The position numbers and the translations under genes were made by a program. This document shows, one piece after another, positions 18,975 to 32,091 of a stretch of 64,000 bases of DNA. The stretch comes from Comamonadaceae bacterium. Its GTDB lineage: Bacteria > Pseudomonadota > Gammaproteobacteria > Burkholderiales > Burkholderiaceae_C. The first letter of the stretch is position 1. Each line of letters begins with the position of its first letter. The stretch is from NCBI GenBank assembly GCA_027486755.1, contig JAIXOM010000045.1, positions 186,001 to 250,000 of the forward strand. The letters are read 5' to 3'. Below the pieces are notes generated by a model. That model saw only the letters and a program-made list of their open reading frames with translations, was not told the DNA's origin and did not search any database.

Positions 18975-19859
18975 TCAGGTTTTTCGTCGTCGCATCCCGA
19001 CCCACTCATTGGCCACCAGCGCGCCGATGACCAGCGCGCCACCGGTGAGCACGCTGGAGCCGGGCGTCTCGCCAGCGCCAGCCCAGGCCCACAGGATGCC
19101 GAAAATCACCTCCAACAGGGCCAGCAGCGAGATTTCGGGCGCCTTCAGTGCCGAAGCGCACAGCACCGAGAGCACGCAGGGAATGGCCAGTTGGGTCAGG
19201 CCCAGAAAGGCCAGCCAGCCCAAGTCATGTGCACTGGCCGACCAGGGCAAGGCCAGCGGCAGGGTGGCCAAGCTGGAGATCACGGCGCCGACCAGCACCG
19301 CCGGCACCAAATCGATGTTTTGGCCCTGCGCCTGGCTGCGCTGCACCAGGGTCCAATTGATGGCACCGGCAATCGGCACCATCAGAGCCACCAGCGTTCC
19401 GGCCAGATGCTGCGCCTGGCCAAGAGCGAGCTGTTGGCCATGCATCCAGGCGATGCCGGCACCGGCCACTGCAATGGCCGCCCAGGTGTGTGCGGCGATG
19501 CGGTGGCCAATGAATACCCGCGCTAGCACCGCAGTCAGGAAGGGGCCTGTGGCCATAGTCACCAGCACATTGGCCACGCTGGTCAGGGTCAGGGCCAGCA
19601 TAAAGGCGGTGAACATCACGCTCCAGCACAGGCCCGACCACCACAAGGTCTTGCCGGCGCTTGCCATGCGCGCGAACACGCTGCGCCCCTGCATCAGGGG
19701 CAAGATCAACAGCAGCGACAGCGCGGTAAAAAAGCTGCGCCAAAAGGTGATTTCAAAGCTGCGGGCCTGCTCCAGCTGGCGCGTCACCACCCCAGCGGTC
19801 GACCACAGCAAGGTCACCAGCACCATGAGCCAGACGGCGCGGCGGTGGGTGAGCGTCAT
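18975..19859 (-). CDS. DMT-family (EamA) inner-membrane transporter
   Basis: 294 residues with ten hydrophobic segments in two EamA repeats: N-terminal LMVLVTLLWSTAGVVTRQL and FWRSFFTALSLLLIL, second repeat VLVGAVISSLATLPLALPW through EWVG. Exporters of this family move metabolites or drugs; the substrate cannot be predicted. It starts 12 bp after typA and ends 11 bp before the hydrolase gene, so it is part of the same transcript. Confidence 0.88.
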   Translation of the reverse strand: MTLTHRRAVWLMVLVTLLWSTAGVVTRQLEQARSFEITFWRSFFTALSLLLILPLMQGRSVFARMASAGKTLWWSGLCWSVMFTAFMLALTLTSVANVLVTMATGPFLTAVLARVFIGHRIAAHTWAAIAVAGAGIAWMHGQQLALGQAQHLAGTLVALMVPIAGAINWTLVQRSQAQGQNIDLVPAVLVGAVISSLATLPLALPWSASAHDLGWLAFLGLTQLAIPCVLSVLCASALKAPEISLLALLEVIFGILWAWAGAGETPGSSVLTGGALVIGALVANEWVGMRRRKT

Positions 19860-19871
19860 AGGGGCCGCCGA

Positions 19872-21698
<1,827 letters not shown>

Positions 21699-21709
21699 AG
21701 TTACTTCCT

Positions 21710-22684
21710 TCAGGCCACGGCTTCTGTAGCGTGTGGCGCACTTTCCAAAATCTGTTGAATTTCGATGGGGCTCAACAAACGGCCCGGTATCAGTTCGCCC
21801 GCCTTGACGTGGGCGGTGCCCAGCAAGGCATTCGGCTCCTTGCCGTACACCGCTACTTGCGGCGCATCTAGCCAATCACCCCGGCGGCGCAGGCCACTGA
21901 GAAAGCGCCCGGCATTGTCGGCATCGAGCGTGACCGGGATATGACCGGTCAGCAGGCAGTCAATAGGCCGCAAGGCCGCCAGACGCGCGGCCTCGTCCAT
22001 GGCCTCGAGCTGCTCCAGGCTCAAGCACTGCGACAGATCGAAAGGCCCGGTGGCCACGCGCTTGAGCAAGCTCAGATGCCCGCTGCAGCCCAGCGCTGCT
22101 GCAATGTCCTCGCCCAGAGTACGAATATAGGTGCCCTTGCTGCAATGCACCCGCAGGCGCACGAAAGGCGCCTCGCCCTCCAGCTGCCACTCGAGCAGGT
22201 CCAGGTCATGAATCACCACCTCGCGCTCGTGCCGCTCGACGCTCTGCCCCTCACGGGCATATTCGTAAAGGGGCTTGCCGTCCTTCTTCAAGGCACTGTG
22301 CATCGGCGGCACCTGGCGGATGGGGCCCATGAAGCGGTCCAGGGTCTCGACCAACTGGCCCACCGAGCATTGCACCGGCCGGGTTTGCAGAACCTCGCCT
22401 TCAGCATCGCCAGTGCTGGTCTGTATGCCCAGGCGGATGACGGTTTCATAGGTCTTGTCAGCGTCAAGGTGCAATTGACTAAATTTGGTGGCCGCCCCAA
22501 AACACAGCGGCAGTACGCCTGAAGCCAAGGGGTCCAGGGTACCGGTATGGCCAGCTTTTTCGGCGCGCAGCAACCACTTGGCTTTTTGCAAAGCCTGGTT
22601 GCTGGAAGGGCCCAGCGGTTTGTCGAGCAGCAGCACCCCATGCACGGGGCGACGCTGCACCCGTGCACGAGGAGCAGCGTTCAT
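21710..22684 (-). CDS. truB: tRNA pseudouridine(55) synthase TruB
   Basis: 324 residues. Makes the pseudouridine of the T-loop. [18 protein letters not shown] is the family start; [18 protein letters not shown] holds the catalytic Asp; then [28 protein letters not shown] and the C-terminal [19 protein letters not shown] segment. The PUA-like tail ends with ATEAVA. Starts one base after the rbfA stop, tightly coupled. Confidence 0.97.
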   Translation of the reverse strand: MNAAPRARVQRRPVHGVLLLDKPLGPSSNQALQKAKWLLRAEKAGHTGTLDPLASGVLPLCFGAATKFSQLHLDADKTYETVIRLGIQTSTGDAEGEVLQTRPVQCSVGQLVETLDRFMGPIRQVPPMHSALKKDGKPLYEYAREGQSVERHEREVVIHDLDLLEWQLEGEAPFVRLRVHCSKGTYIRTLGEDIAAALGCSGHLSLLKRVATGPFDLSQCLSLEQLEAMDEAARLAALRPIDCLLTGHIPVTLDADNAGRFLSGLRRRGDWLDAPQVAVYGKEPNALLGTAHVKAGELIPGRLLSPIEIQQILESAPHATEAVA

Positions 22685-22685
22685 C

Positions 22686-23057
22686 TCAGTCGGCGTCCTT
22701 GGAGCGGGAGGCGACCGCCTTGGCGATCAGGGCGTTCATGTCCGAGGCCCGCTCGATAGTGCGGTCGAACAAAAAGTGCAACGTAGGCACGGTGTGTATC
22801 TGTAAACGCTTGAACAGCCCGTTGCGCAGAAAGCCGGCCGCAGCATTGAGACCGTCGGCCGCCTCCTGGGGGTCGCCGGTCAGCAGACTGAAATACACCT
22901 TGGCATGGGCGTAGTCTGGGGTGACCTCGACCGCGTTGATGGTGACCAGGCCTACCCGCGGGTCCTTGAGCTCGCGCGCGATCAGCTCCGTCAGATCACG
23001 CTGGATCTGATCGGCCACGCGAAAACCGCGGTGCGGGGTAGAGGACTTTTTGCGCAT
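22686..23057 (-). CDS. rbfA: 30S ribosome-binding factor RbfA
   Basis: 123 residues with the KH-like fold: [47 protein letters not shown] and the late segment [25 protein letters not shown]. Helps 16S 5'-end maturation and 30S assembly. Usual length and usual position between infB and truB. Confidence 0.97.
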   Translation of the reverse strand: MRKKSSTPHRGFRVADQIQRDLTELIARELKDPRVGLVTINAVEVTPDYAHAKVYFSLLTGDPQEAADGLNAAAGFLRNGLFKRLQIHTVPTLHFLFDRTIERASDMNALIAKAVASRSKDAD

Positions 23058-23101
23058 GCGCTGTCAGGGCTGCACCGCCGGGCAGGCGGCGCAGGCCATG
23101 C

Positions 23102-25984
23102 TTAGACACCCAGGGTCCGGGCGACTTCCTTGATTTCAAAGAACTCCAACTGATCGCCTTCGTTGATGTCGTTGTAGCCCTTGATGTTCAAGCCGCACTC
23201 GAAGCCTTCCTTGACTTCGCGTGCATCATCCTTGAAGCGCTTGAGCGACTCGAGCTCGCCGGTAAAGACCACCACGTTGTTGCGCAGCAGGCGCACCCGC
23301 GCGCTACGCCGCACCACACCCGAGGTGACCATGCAGCCGGCGATGGAGCCGATCTTGCTGACCTTGAACACCTGGCGAATCTCGGCGCTGCCGATGACTT
23401 CTTCCTTTTTGTCGGGCGTGAGCATGCCCGACATGGCCGCGCGCAGCTCGTCCACCGCGTCGTAAATGATGTTGTAGTAACGCAGGTCGATGCCATTGTG
23501 CTCAGCCACCTTGCGGGCTTGTCCGTCGGCACGGACGTTGAAGCCGATCACCACGGCCTTGGAGGCAATGGCCAGGTTGATGTCCGACTCGGAGATAGCG
23601 CCGACGGCCGAGTACACCAGTTGCACCCTGATCTCGTCGTTGGACAGCTTGAGCAGGGACTGCGACAGCGCCTCCTGCGAGCCCTGCACATCGGCCTTGA
23701 TGATGATAGGCAGGGTCTTGACCTCGCCAGAGGCCATCTCGGAGAACATGTTCTCCAGCTTGGCCGCCTGTTGCTTGGCCAGCTTGGTATTGCGGAATTT
23801 ACCGGCACGGTAGGTGGCGATCTCACGGGCCCGACGCTCGTCGCTCAGAACCATGAACTCGTCACCGGCTTGCGGTACCTCGGTCAGGCCTTGAATTTCA
23901 ACCGGGATCGAAGGGCCGGCCGATTCGGTCTTGCGGCCGTTCTCGTCAAGCATGGCACGAACCCGGCCATAGGTCTGGCCAGCCAGCACCACATCGCCAG
24001 CCTTAAGTGTGCCCGACTGCACCAGTACCGTGGCGACCGGGCCGCGGCCCTTGTCGAGCTCGGCCTCGATCACCAGGCCCTTGGCCATGGCGTCGATGGG
24101 CGCACGCAATTCAAGCACCTCGGCCTGCAGCAGCACCTGCTCGAGCAGGTCATCCACGCCCTGCCCTGTTCTGGCCGAAACCGATACAAAGGGTGAGTCG
24201 CCGCCGAATTCCTCAGGCACCACCTCTTCGGCGACCAGTTCACTCCTGACCCGCTCAAGGTTGGCATCGGGCTTGTCGATCTTGTTGATCGCCACCACGA
24301 TGGGCACGCCTGCAGCCTTGGCATGCTTGATCGCCTCTTTGGTCTGCGGCATGACGCCGTCGTCGGCGGCCACCACCAAAATCACGATGTCGGTCGCCTG
24401 CGCACCCCTGGCCCGCATGGCGGTGAACGCCTCGTGGCCCGGGGTGTCGAGGAAGGAGATCATGCCGCGTGGCGTCTCCACATGGTAGGCACCAATGTGC
24501 TGGGTAATGCCGCCGGCTTCGCCCGCTGCCACTTTGGCACGGCGAATGTAGTCGAGCAGCGAGGTCTTGCCATGGTCGACGTGACCCATGACGGTGACCA
24601 CCGGCGCCCTGGCCACAGCCTCGGATTCCTGGCCTTGTACATCCTCGGCGGTGAAGGCTTCGGGATCGTCCAGCGCTGCGGTGACCGCCTTATGGCCCAT
24701 TTCTTCGACCACAATCATTGCGGTATCTTGGTCCAAAGGCTGGTTGATGGTGGCCAATTGACCGAGCTTCATCAAGTGCTTGATGACCTCGGACGACTTG
24801 ATGCTCATCTTGTGGGCCAGCTCGCCGACCGTGATGGTCTCCGGCACATGTACCTCCAGCACCTTAAATTCTGCAGGTGCTGCAAAGCTGGTCTCGGACC
24901 GCGCGTCGCGATCGCCCCGTCGACCGCCCCTGGGGCCGGCGCGCCAGCTGCCTCGACCGGGCACTGCCGCGGCGCCTCGGGTCTTGATTTCCTTTTTCTT
25001 AGCCGCGTCATCCTTCCAGGTGGAGGACAGGTTTTCAGACTTGATCTCCTTTCGAACACCGGCCGGCGCTGGTGCGGCGGCTGCGCCTGCAGCGGGCTTG
25101 GCCGGCGTGCCAGGCGCTGGTGCGGGTTTGTGCAGGGTACCCTTTATCGCGGCCTTGGCCACTTCGGGGGGCGGCGCGCTGATGACCCGCTTGGGGGCAT
25201 TGAGCATGGCGCGGATGCTGGCGGCCTCCGCCTCGGCCTTGCGGCGACGCTCCTGAAGCTCATGGGCGCGAGCAGCCTCTGCCTGAAACTCGGCTTGCGC
25301 TTTGGCCTTGGCGGCAGCCGCATCGGCGGCATCGGTAGCGGCCTTGGCCGCAGCCTGCTCAGCCTTGGCGGTCGCGGCTTCGGCAGAGATCGGGGGCGCT
25401 GCTGCGGCGGCCTTGGCTTCTTCGGCGGCGCGCGACTCCTGCGCCGCTTTTTCCTGCGCCAGACGCTCGCGCTCACGCGTTTCCTGCTCTTCGCGTTGGC
25501 GGCGCTTTTCGGCCAGGTCTTCCTCCTGACGGCGCAGCAATTGCGCCTGACGGCGGGCTTCTTCCTCGCGCCGCGCCAGTTCGGCCGGATCTATGGCGGG
25601 CGCCGCCGGCGCTGCCGCAGGAGCCGGAGCCGGCGCTGGCTCGGGGATGGGGGTTTCATCGGCCAGCGCCTCGACACCGTCATCGCGCTTGATGAAGGTG
25701 CGCTTCTTGCGCACCTCCACCTGGATGGTGCGTGCCTTGCCGGTCGAGTCGGCTTGTTTGATTTCCGTGGTCGATTTCTTGACCAGGGTGATCTTCTTGC
25801 GCTCGAGGGTGGCTGTCCCGTGGCTGGCCTGCAAATAACTGAGCAGCTTTTGCTTGTCGGACTCGGACAGCGTGTCGGAGGCAGTCTTCTTGGCTAAGCC
25901 TGCACTGCTCAATTGCTCGAGCAGCTGCGCGGTGGGTTTATTGAGTTCCGCTGCGAATTCAGCGACGGTGATAGTACTGGACAT
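23102..25984 (-). CDS. infB: Translation initiation factor IF-2
   Basis: 960 residues. An IF-2 N-terminal domain ([20 protein letters not shown]) is followed by a long Ala/Glu/Arg-rich, charged, low-complexity region to about residue 370, then a second IF2-N domain ([22 protein letters not shown]). GTPase motifs: [26 protein letters not shown] and NKIDKP. Domains II-IV end with [25 protein letters not shown] for fMet-tRNA binding. Long N-terminal linkers are usual for Burkholderiales. Between nusA and rbfA in the conserved operon. Confidence 0.98.
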   Translation of the reverse strand: MSSTITVAEFAAELNKPTAQLLEQLSSAGLAKKTASDTLSESDKQKLLSYLQASHGTATLERKKITLVKKSTTEIKQADSTGKARTIQVEVRKKRTFIKRDDGVEALADETPIPEPAPAPAPAAAPAAPAIDPAELARREEEARRQAQLLRRQEEDLAEKRRQREEQETRERERLAQEKAAQESRAAEEAKAAAAAPPISAEAATAKAEQAAAKAATDAADAAAAKAKAQAEFQAEAARAHELQERRRKAEAEAASIRAMLNAPKRVISAPPPEVAKAAIKGTLHKPAPAPGTPAKPAAGAAAAPAPAGVRKEIKSENLSSTWKDDAAKKKEIKTRGAAAVPGRGSWRAGPRGGRRGDRDARSETSFAAPAEFKVLEVHVPETITVGELAHKMSIKSSEVIKHLMKLGQLATINQPLDQDTAMIVVEEMGHKAVTAALDDPEAFTAEDVQGQESEAVARAPVVTVMGHVDHGKTSLLDYIRRAKVAAGEAGGITQHIGAYHVETPRGMISFLDTPGHEAFTAMRARGAQATDIVILVVAADDGVMPQTKEAIKHAKAAGVPIVVAINKIDKPDANLERVRSELVAEEVVPEEFGGDSPFVSVSARTGQGVDDLLEQVLLQAEVLELRAPIDAMAKGLVIEAELDKGRGPVATVLVQSGTLKAGDVVLAGQTYGRVRAMLDENGRKTESAGPSIPVEIQGLTEVPQAGDEFMVLSDERRAREIATYRAGKFRNTKLAKQQAAKLENMFSEMASGEVKTLPIIIKADVQGSQEALSQSLLKLSNDEIRVQLVYSAVGAISESDINLAIASKAVVIGFNVRADGQARKVAEHNGIDLRYYNIIYDAVDELRAAMSGMLTPDKKEEVIGSAEIRQVFKVSKIGSIAGCMVTSGVVRRSARVRLLRNNVVVFTGELESLKRFKDDAREVKEGFECGLNIKGYNDINEGDQLEFFEIKEVARTLGV

Positions 25985-26008
25985 AGTTGGGATTCCCGGC
26001 CTCCATGA

Positions 26009-27508
26009 TCATTGCGCTTGCACTGCGGACTCATCGGTAAACCAATGAGCGCGCGCTGTCATGATCAGGACCTTGGCCTCCTCAGGCGTCTGGCCGGTGA
26101 TCTCGGTGAGTTCGTCGACGGCCAGATCAGCCAGGTCGTCGCGGGTATGTACGCCAGCCTCGGTGAGGCTGGCAATCAGTTCGGGCGTCAGGCCGTCAAC
26201 GTCGCGCAGGTTTTGCGACACCTCTTCGACATTTTCCTCCCGAGCGATTTCCATCGTCAGCAGCGCATCCTTGGCGCGGTTGCGCAGCTCGTTGATGGTG
26301 TCTTCGTCGAAGGATTCGATCTCGAGCATCTCCTGCAGCGGCACATACGCCACCTCCTCCAGACTGTTGAAGCCTTCGGCAATCAGGATGTCGGCGATTT
26401 CCTCGTCGACGTCGAGCTTGTCCATGAAGAGCTTGCGCGCAGAATCGGTCTCGCTGGCCTGCTTTTGCGCCGACTCGTCGGCGGTCATGATGTTGATCTT
26501 CCAGCCGGTCAGCTCGGAGGCCAGGCGCACATTCTGGCCGCCGCGGCCAATGGAAATGGCCAGGTTCTCTTCATCAACCACCACATCCATTGCGTGCTTC
26601 TCTTCATCGACCACAATGGACTGCACATTGGCCGGTGCCAGAGCCCCGATCACAAACTGAGCGGGATCTTCGCTCCAAAGCACGATATCGACCCGCTCGC
26701 CGGCCAATTCGTTGGTGACCGCGTTAACGCGGGTGCCACGCACACCGACGCAGGTACCGATGGGGTCAACCCGCTTGTCGTGCGAGAGCACGGCGATTTT
26801 TGCGCGTGAACCTGCGTCGCGGGCGCAGGATTTGATTTCGAGCAAGCCCTGCTCGATTTCCGGAACTTCCTGGCGAAACAGGTCGATCATGAACTCGGGC
26901 GCGGTGCGCGAAAGCAGGATGGGGGCGCCGCGTAATGTGGCGTCTACCGACATGATGATGGCTCGCACCCGATCGCCGGAACGCAGGTTTTCCTTGGGGA
27001 TCATGTCGCTGCGGCGCAGCCGGCCTTCGACCCGGCCAGACTCAACAATGATGTCGCCCTTGTCCATGCGCTTGACGGTACCGACGAAGATCTTCTCGCC
27101 GCGCGACATAAAGTCATTGAGCAGCATCTCGCGCTCGGCGTCGCGGATCTTTTGCAAGATCACCTGCTTGGCCGCCTGCGCGCCAATACGGCCTATGGGC
27201 AGGCTGTCGACTGGCTTTTCAATGTAGTCACCTTCTTCGATGTCGGAGAGTTCCTCGCGGGCATCGCTGAGCAGCTCTTCACCTTCGGGGTTTTGCAAGC
27301 CGGCTTCGTCGGGCACCACCAGCCAGCGCCGGAAGGTCTCGTAATTGCCGCTGTCGCGATCAACCGCAACGCGGATGTCCGTGCCTTCGGGGTAGACCTT
27401 CTTGGTGGCCGAAGCCAGGGCCAATTCGACCGCCCCAAAAACCACATCACGCTCGACGTTCTTCTCACGAGAGATCGCATCGACCAACATCAACAGTTCG
27501 CGATTCAT
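26009..27508 (-). CDS. nusA: Transcription termination/antitermination factor NusA
   Basis: 499 residues from the ATG at 27508 ([24 protein letters not shown]). An RNA-polymerase-binding N-terminal domain, S1 domain ([19 protein letters not shown]), two KH domains ([51 protein letters not shown]) and two C-terminal acidic repeats ([19 protein letters not shown]...; [24 protein letters not shown]). The start lies one base after the rimP stop. Confidence 0.97.
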   Translation of the reverse strand: MNRELLMLVDAISREKNVERDVVFGAVELALASATKKVYPEGTDIRVAVDRDSGNYETFRRWLVVPDEAGLQNPEGEELLSDAREELSDIEEGDYIEKPVDSLPIGRIGAQAAKQVILQKIRDAEREMLLNDFMSRGEKIFVGTVKRMDKGDIIVESGRVEGRLRRSDMIPKENLRSGDRVRAIIMSVDATLRGAPILLSRTAPEFMIDLFRQEVPEIEQGLLEIKSCARDAGSRAKIAVLSHDKRVDPIGTCVGVRGTRVNAVTNELAGERVDIVLWSEDPAQFVIGALAPANVQSIVVDEEKHAMDVVVDEENLAISIGRGGQNVRLASELTGWKINIMTADESAQKQASETDSARKLFMDKLDVDEEIADILIAEGFNSLEEVAYVPLQEMLEIESFDEDTINELRNRAKDALLTMEIAREENVEEVSQNLRDVDGLTPELIASLTEAGVHTRDDLADLAVDELTEITGQTPEEAKVLIMTARAHWFTDESAVQAQ

Positions 27509-27509
27509 G

Positions 27510-28106
27510 TCACACGCCTGCCTTTCCTCTTGACTCAAACTCTTCGTTGCCCGAAGGCGCCTTGCTACGACGCCCCTTGAAATCCACCACCGGCGCCAAG
27601 CGCGCCTGCGCCACGTCTTCCAGCAGGAAGTCCAGCGCCAGCAAGGGCGCTAGCACCTTCTTCTTGGCCGGCTTGTGTCCCGGCTTGACTGGCGCCTCGT
27701 CCGACCAGAGCAACTGCCAGCCTTGCTCGCTGCGCGCCAGTTGCCCACGGAACTTCTTCCGATTTGCAGCCACCCCTGAACCCGCTCCGGCACCGATCGG
27801 CGCCTTGAGCGTCAGGTCGATCAGCTCGCCCTCAAAACGCTCGAAATCCTGTTCCCCCTTGAGCGGGCGGTCGATGCCAGGGGAGCTGACCTCCAGCCGG
27901 GCATAGTCAATGCCCTCGACCTCCAGCACGAATTGCAGCTGCCGGGTAACCCGCTCGCAGTCTTCGGCGTTGATAAAGCGCTCGGAGCCAGCCGTCCAAG
28001 GCCAATCGATGGTCACGCGCAGCAAACCGCCGCCGGTTCGCTCGATATCGACCAACTGATAACCCAGGCCACCCACCACCTGCTCTACCGCCTCGTGAAG
28101 CGCCAT
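27510..28106 (-). CDS. rimP: Ribosome maturation factor RimP
   Basis: 198 residues from the ATG at 28106 ([23 protein letters not shown]). First domain with LRVTIDWPW and [16 protein letters not shown]; the family motif [23 protein letters not shown] joins to the Sm-like domain. A positively charged C-terminal extension ([11 protein letters not shown] onward) is longer than in E. coli. Needed for 30S maturation. First gene of rimP-nusA-infB-rbfA-truB-typA. Confidence 0.95.
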   Translation of the reverse strand: MALHEAVEQVVGGLGYQLVDIERTGGGLLRVTIDWPWTAGSERFINAEDCERVTRQLQFVLEVEGIDYARLEVSSPGIDRPLKGEQDFERFEGELIDLTLKAPIGAGAGSGVAANRKKFRGQLARSEQGWQLLWSDEAPVKPGHKPAKKKVLAPLLALDFLLEDVAQARLAPVVDFKGRRSKAPSGNEEFESRGKAGV

Positions 28107-28413
28107 CTCGCCGCCACCTCGCTCATGCCATTCAGGGGATGTCTTGCCGCCCAAAATTCAGACCTGGTCCCTTAGAGAGACCCATCAGAGTCCCATCCGA
28201 GACCCAAGAGAGGCTCCAGCAGGAGCACCCCAGGCAGCACCTTGAGCAGCAAAAACAAACGACCAAAAAAAATGGGCGGTGAAAACCCGCCCATTCGGTC
28301 GTGAAACGGCAATTGTAGCCTATTTCAGTGGGCCTGCACAGGGAAAATGCCCAAAAAACAGGCAGCGCCCCCTCGGCCTGCGAGGAAGAGCTCGGTGCAA
28401 TGGCGCGCCAGGC
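28107..28413. promoter_or_regulatory. Intergenic region upstream of rimP with the yejF terminator
   Basis: About 307 bp. The right part holds the intrinsic terminator of the upstream yej-type operon (28261-28300); the left part should contain the promoter of the rimP operon. No tRNA gene precedes rimP here, and no other feature was recognised. Confidence 0.4.
28261..28300 (-). terminator. Rho-independent terminator after the yejABEF-like operon
   Basis: On the minus strand AATGGGCGG, a short loop and CCGCCCATT are followed by a run of eight T. Perfect GC-rich stem and T-tail make this a strong intrinsic terminator about 115 bp after the yejF-like stop. Confidence 0.88.
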
Positions 28414-30012
28414 TCAGGTGGACTCCACCAGCATGCGGGTGTAGGGGTGCTGAGGCTGGCGCAGCACCTCCAGCGCCGGCCCCTGCTCGACCACCTGACC
28501 GTCCTTCATGACCATCACCTCGTGGGCCATGGCCTCGATCACCTGCACATCATGGGTGATGAGCAAATAGCTCAGTCCGCGTTCGGCTTGCAGGCGCTGC
28601 AGCAAAGCCAGCACCTGCTGTTGCACGGTGACGTCCAGGGCACTGGTGGGCTCGTCGAGCACCATCAGTTGCGGCTTGACCACCAATGCACGAGCGATCG
28701 CAATCCGCTGGCGCTGACCGCCGGAAAACTCATGCGGGTAGCGCTGCAACAGGCCCGGGAACAAGGCTTCGGTCAGACCCACCTCCGAGAGCGTCTGCGC
28801 CACTTGTTCGCGCCGCTGCTGGGCATTGAGATGCGGGTGGTGTATGCGCAGGCCCTCCCCCACGATCTCCTCCAGCGTCATGCGCGGCGACAGTGAAGAA
28901 AACGGATCCTGAAACACCACCTGAACCTGCCGGCGCAAGGCTTTTTTGGCAGCGGCATCGCCGCCCCAGCTCCCCTCACCCAGCTTCAGTTCACCACCGT
29001 CGTAGGGCTGCAGACCCAGCAGCGCCAGGGCCAGGGTGGACTTGCCTGAACCCGATTCGCCCACCACGCCCAGGGTGCGGCCCGGGGCGATCGCCACATC
29101 AGCCCCTTGCACCGCCACGAATCGGCCCGAGCTGAACCAGCCGCGCCAGCCCGGCTTGGCCACCGGGTAGCTGACCCGCAGCCCGCGGGCGCGCAGCCAG
29201 GGTTCGGCGGCCGGCGGCTCGCTGAGCTTGCGCTGGGGCCGGCTGGCCAGCAACTGGCGGGTGTAGCCGTGCTGCGGCTGCGCAAACACTGTCCCTACCG
29301 GGCCCTGCTCGACGATCTGCCCTTTCTCCATGACCGCCACCCGGTCGGCAAAGCGCCGCACCAGGTTCAGGTCGTGGGTGATCAGCATCACTGCCATACC
29401 GTACTGCTGCTGCAACTGCCCCAGCAGCTCAAGGATCTGCCCCCGCAGGCTCACGTCCAGGGCGGTGGTCGGCTCGTCGGCCAGCAGCAAGCGCGGCCGG
29501 CAGGCCAGCGCCATGGCAATCATGGCGCGCTGGCGCTGGCCGCCCGAGAGTTGGTGCGCAAAAGAGCGGGCGCGACGCGCTGGCTCGGCGATGCCGGTCT
29601 GCGCCAGCGTCTCGACCGCCGCGTCCCAGGCCTGGCTGCGGCTCAAGCCCTGCTTGAGTTGCAGCACCTCGGCAATCTGATCCCCGATCGAAAACAGCGG
29701 GTTGAGCGCGGTCATCGGCTCCTGAAAGATCATGGCAATCTCGCTGCCCCGCAGGCCCCTGAGTTGCTGCTCGCTCAGGGCTAGCAGGTCCTGCGCCGGC
29801 CCCTGGTCCATTTGCAACAGGGCCTGGCCGCTGACCCGTGCGCCCTGGGCCAGGCCCAGCAGACCCAGCGCGGTGACGGTCTTGCCAGAGCCAGACTCGC
29901 CCACCAGGGCCAGCTTCTGCCCAGCTTCAATGTCGAAGTTAATCCCGCCGACCACGGTGTGGTCGCCGAAGGACAGGCGCAAATCGCGCACTTGCAGCAG
30001 GGGTGCGCTCAT
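28414..30012 (-). CDS. yejF: Peptide ABC transporter, duplicated ATPase subunit (YejF-like)
   Basis: 532 residues with two ATPase domains in one chain. First: GESGSGKTVTALGLL, signature LSGGQRQRAMIAM, Walker B LLLADEPTTALD. Second, from about residue 270: GESGSGKSTLALALLG, FSGGQRQRIAIARALV, LMVLDEPTSALD, each followed by an oligopeptide-type C-terminal segment. Energises uptake by the YejB/YejE permeases. ATG overlaps the yejE stop by four bases. Closest layout is YejF for peptides such as microcin C. Confidence 0.93.
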   Translation of the reverse strand: MSAPLLQVRDLRLSFGDHTVVGGINFDIEAGQKLALVGESGSGKTVTALGLLGLAQGARVSGQALLQMDQGPAQDLLALSEQQLRGLRGSEIAMIFQEPMTALNPLFSIGDQIAEVLQLKQGLSRSQAWDAAVETLAQTGIAEPARRARSFAHQLSGGQRQRAMIAMALACRPRLLLADEPTTALDVSLRGQILELLGQLQQQYGMAVMLITHDLNLVRRFADRVAVMEKGQIVEQGPVGTVFAQPQHGYTRQLLASRPQRKLSEPPAAEPWLRARGLRVSYPVAKPGWRGWFSSGRFVAVQGADVAIAPGRTLGVVGESGSGKSTLALALLGLQPYDGGELKLGEGSWGGDAAAKKALRRQVQVVFQDPFSSLSPRMTLEEIVGEGLRIHHPHLNAQQRREQVAQTLSEVGLTEALFPGLLQRYPHEFSGGQRQRIAIARALVVKPQLMVLDEPTSALDVTVQQQVLALLQRLQAERGLSYLLITHDVQVIEAMAHEVMVMKDGQVVEQGPALEVLRQPQHPYTRMLVEST

Positions 30013-31094
30013 CGTTCGGCCTTTCTGGGGTCGAGCGCATCGCGCAGCGCATCACCCATAAAGGTCAGCAGCAGCAGCGTGGAGACCAGCACTGCAAAGG
30101 TCGACAGCGAGATCCACCAGGCGTCGATGCTGTTCTTGCCCTGCGACAGCAATTCACCCAGCGAGGGCGTGCCGGGCGGTACCCCCAAACCCAGAAAGTC
30201 CAGCGAGGTCAGCGCCAGGATGGCCGCGCTCATGCGAAAAGGCAGGAAGGTGACCACCGGCGTCAGACTGTTGGGAAGGACATGGCGGCTGATGATCTGC
30301 CAGTGCGACAGGCCCATGGCCCGGGCGGCGCGCACATAGTCCATCTGCCGGTTGCGCAGGAACTCGGCGCGCACATAGTCGGACAGGCCCATCCAGCCAA
30401 ACAGGCTGAGCAGGACCAGCAGCAGCGATACGCTGGGCGCAAAAACCGCACTGAAAATGATCAGCAAATACAGCTCGGGCATGGAACCCCAGATCTCGAT
30501 GAAGCGCTGGAAAGCCAGGTCGGTCCTGCCGCCAAAATAGCCCTGAATCGCCCCTGTGATGACGCCCAGCAGCACACCGGTGAAGGTCAGGGCCAGCGCG
30601 AACAACACACTGACCCGAAAGCCGTAAATCAGTTGGGCCAGCAGGTCTCGGCCTCGGTCGTCGGTGCCCAGAAGGTTGTCCATCGTTGGCCGAGAGGGGT
30701 TGGGCTCGCGGGCGAAGTAGTTGATGGTCTTGTAGCCGTAAGGGTTGGGCGCGAACAGGGCCCAGTTGCTGCCCTCGGACAGGCGCTGGCGTATGAAGGG
30801 GTCGTGGTAGTCGGTGGCGGTATCGAAGTCGCCGCCAAACACCTTTTCCGGATAGGTCTTGAGCAGCGGCGAGTAAAACTGGCCCTCGTAGCGAACCAGC
30901 AAGGGCCGGTCATTGGAAACCAATTCGGCGGCCAGGCTGAGCAGCACCATCAGGCCAAACACGAGCAGGCTCCAGTAGCCCAGGCGATTGCGCTTAAAGC
31001 GCAGCCAGGCCCGTCGGGACGGCGACAGGCCGGGCACGACCGGGCTGGCCGGTGAGGCTTCAGTCAAAGCGGACACGGGGATCGACCCAGACAT
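30009..31094 (-). CDS. yejE: Peptide ABC transporter permease (YejE-like)
   Basis: 361 residues. A first transmembrane helix (LLVFGLMVLLSLAAELV), a long periplasmic loop typical of YejE (FGGDFDTATDYHDPFIRQRL; NYFAREPNPSRPTMDNLLGTDDRGRD) and five more helices with the EAA loop YVRAARAMGLSHWQIISRHVLPN. Ends GDALRDALDPRK as in DppC/OppC types. Its start overlaps the end of the yejB-like gene by about 35 bp. Confidence 0.93.
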   Translation of the reverse strand: MSGSIPVSALTEASPASPVVPGLSPSRRAWLRFKRNRLGYWSLLVFGLMVLLSLAAELVSNDRPLLVRYEGQFYSPLLKTYPEKVFGGDFDTATDYHDPFIRQRLSEGSNWALFAPNPYGYKTINYFAREPNPSRPTMDNLLGTDDRGRDLLAQLIYGFRVSVLFALALTFTGVLLGVITGAIQGYFGGRTDLAFQRFIEIWGSMPELYLLIIFSAVFAPSVSLLLVLLSLFGWMGLSDYVRAEFLRNRQMDYVRAARAMGLSHWQIISRHVLPNSLTPVVTFLPFRMSAAILALTSLDFLGLGVPPGTPSLGELLSQGKNSIDAWWISLSTFAVLVSTLLLLTFMGDALRDALDPRKAER

Positions 31095-32091
31095 AGCAGA
31101 GGTCGCTGATCAGTTTGGTCACCAAACCAATCAGCGTGAACAAATACAGCGTACCCAGCACCACTGGATAGTCGCGCCGGATCACGCTCTCATAGCTGAG
31201 CAGCCCCAGACCGTCGAGCGAGAACAGGGTTTCGATCAGCAGCGAGCCCGTGAAAAACGCGCCAACAAATGCGGCGGGAAAGCCGGTCACGATAGGAAGC
31301 AGCGCGTTGCGAAACACATGCTTGTAGAGTACCTGGCGCTGCGACAGTCCCTTGGCCCGGGCGGTGATCACATACTGCTTGCGGATTTCCTCCAGGAAGG
31401 CATTTTTGGTCAGGATGGCAGTTACCGCAAAGCTGCCCAGGACCATGGCGGTCACGGGCAAGCAGATGTGCCAGAGGTAATCAACGATGCGCGCCCCCCA
31501 GGACAATTCTTCCCAGTTGCTCGAGGTCAGCCCACGCAGCGGGAACCACTGCAACTGGCCGCCAAAGACCACCAGCAAAACGACACCTAAGACAAAGCCG
31601 GGAATCGCGTAGCCGGCTAGCACCAGCAGGGTGGTGACGGTGTCAAAGCGTGAGCCAGCGCGCACCGCCTTGGCCACGCCCAGCGGCACTGCCACCAGGT
31701 AGCTGATGAAAAAGGTCCAAAGCCCCAAGCTGATCGAGACCGGCAACTTTTCGATGATCAGGTCGGAGACTGCCTTGTTCTGGAAAAAACTCTTGCCCAG
31801 GTCAAAGCTCGCAAACTGCACCAACATCTGGAAAAAGCGCTCATGGGCCGGCTTGTCGAAGCCGTAGAGGGCCTTGATCTGCTCCAGGCGCTGAGGGTTG
31901 ACGCCCTGCGCGCCCCGGTAGCTCAGGCCGCCGGCCTCAGCGCCACCGCCGCCAGGGCCGGCTTTGGCTTCGGCCAGGTATTGCTCGACCGGACCACCCG
32001 GCACAAACTGAATGACGGCGAAGGTCAGCAGCAGAACCCCAAACAGGGTCGGAATCATCAAGAGCAGGCGTTTGACGATATAGGCCAGCAT
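31060..32091 (-). CDS. yejB: Peptide ABC transporter permease (YejB-like)
   Basis: 343 residues from the ATG at 32091 (MLAYIVKRLLLMIPTLFGVLLLTF), with GGAGG five bases upstream inside the end of the preceding gene; the A of the ATG is the last base of that gene's TGA. Six hydrophobic segments, the YejB-type Gly-rich insert AKAGPGGGGAEAGG, and the EAA loop YVITARAKGLSQRQVLYKHVFRN. Partner of the YejE-like permease. Confidence 0.93.
   Translation of the reverse strand: MLAYIVKRLLLMIPTLFGVLLLTFAVIQFVPGGPVEQYLAEAKAGPGGGGAEAGGLSYRGAQGVNPQRLEQIKALYGFDKPAHERFFQMLVQFASFDLGKSFFQNKAVSDLIIEKLPVSISLGLWTFFISYLVAVPLGVAKAVRAGSRFDTVTTLLVLAGYAIPGFVLGVVLLVVFGGQLQWFPLRGLTSSNWEELSWGARIVDYLWHICLPVTAMVLGSFAVTAILTKNAFLEEIRKQYVITARAKGLSQRQVLYKHVFRNALLPIVTGFPAAFVGAFFTGSLLIETLFSLDGLGLLSYESVIRRDYPVVLGTLYLFTLIGLVTKLISDLCYVWVDPRVRFD

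Noticed and set aside
24323..25897. 524-codon plus-strand frame opposite infB
   Set aside because: Antisense of infB's repetitive N-terminal region; composition is an artefact of the Ala/Glu-rich codons.
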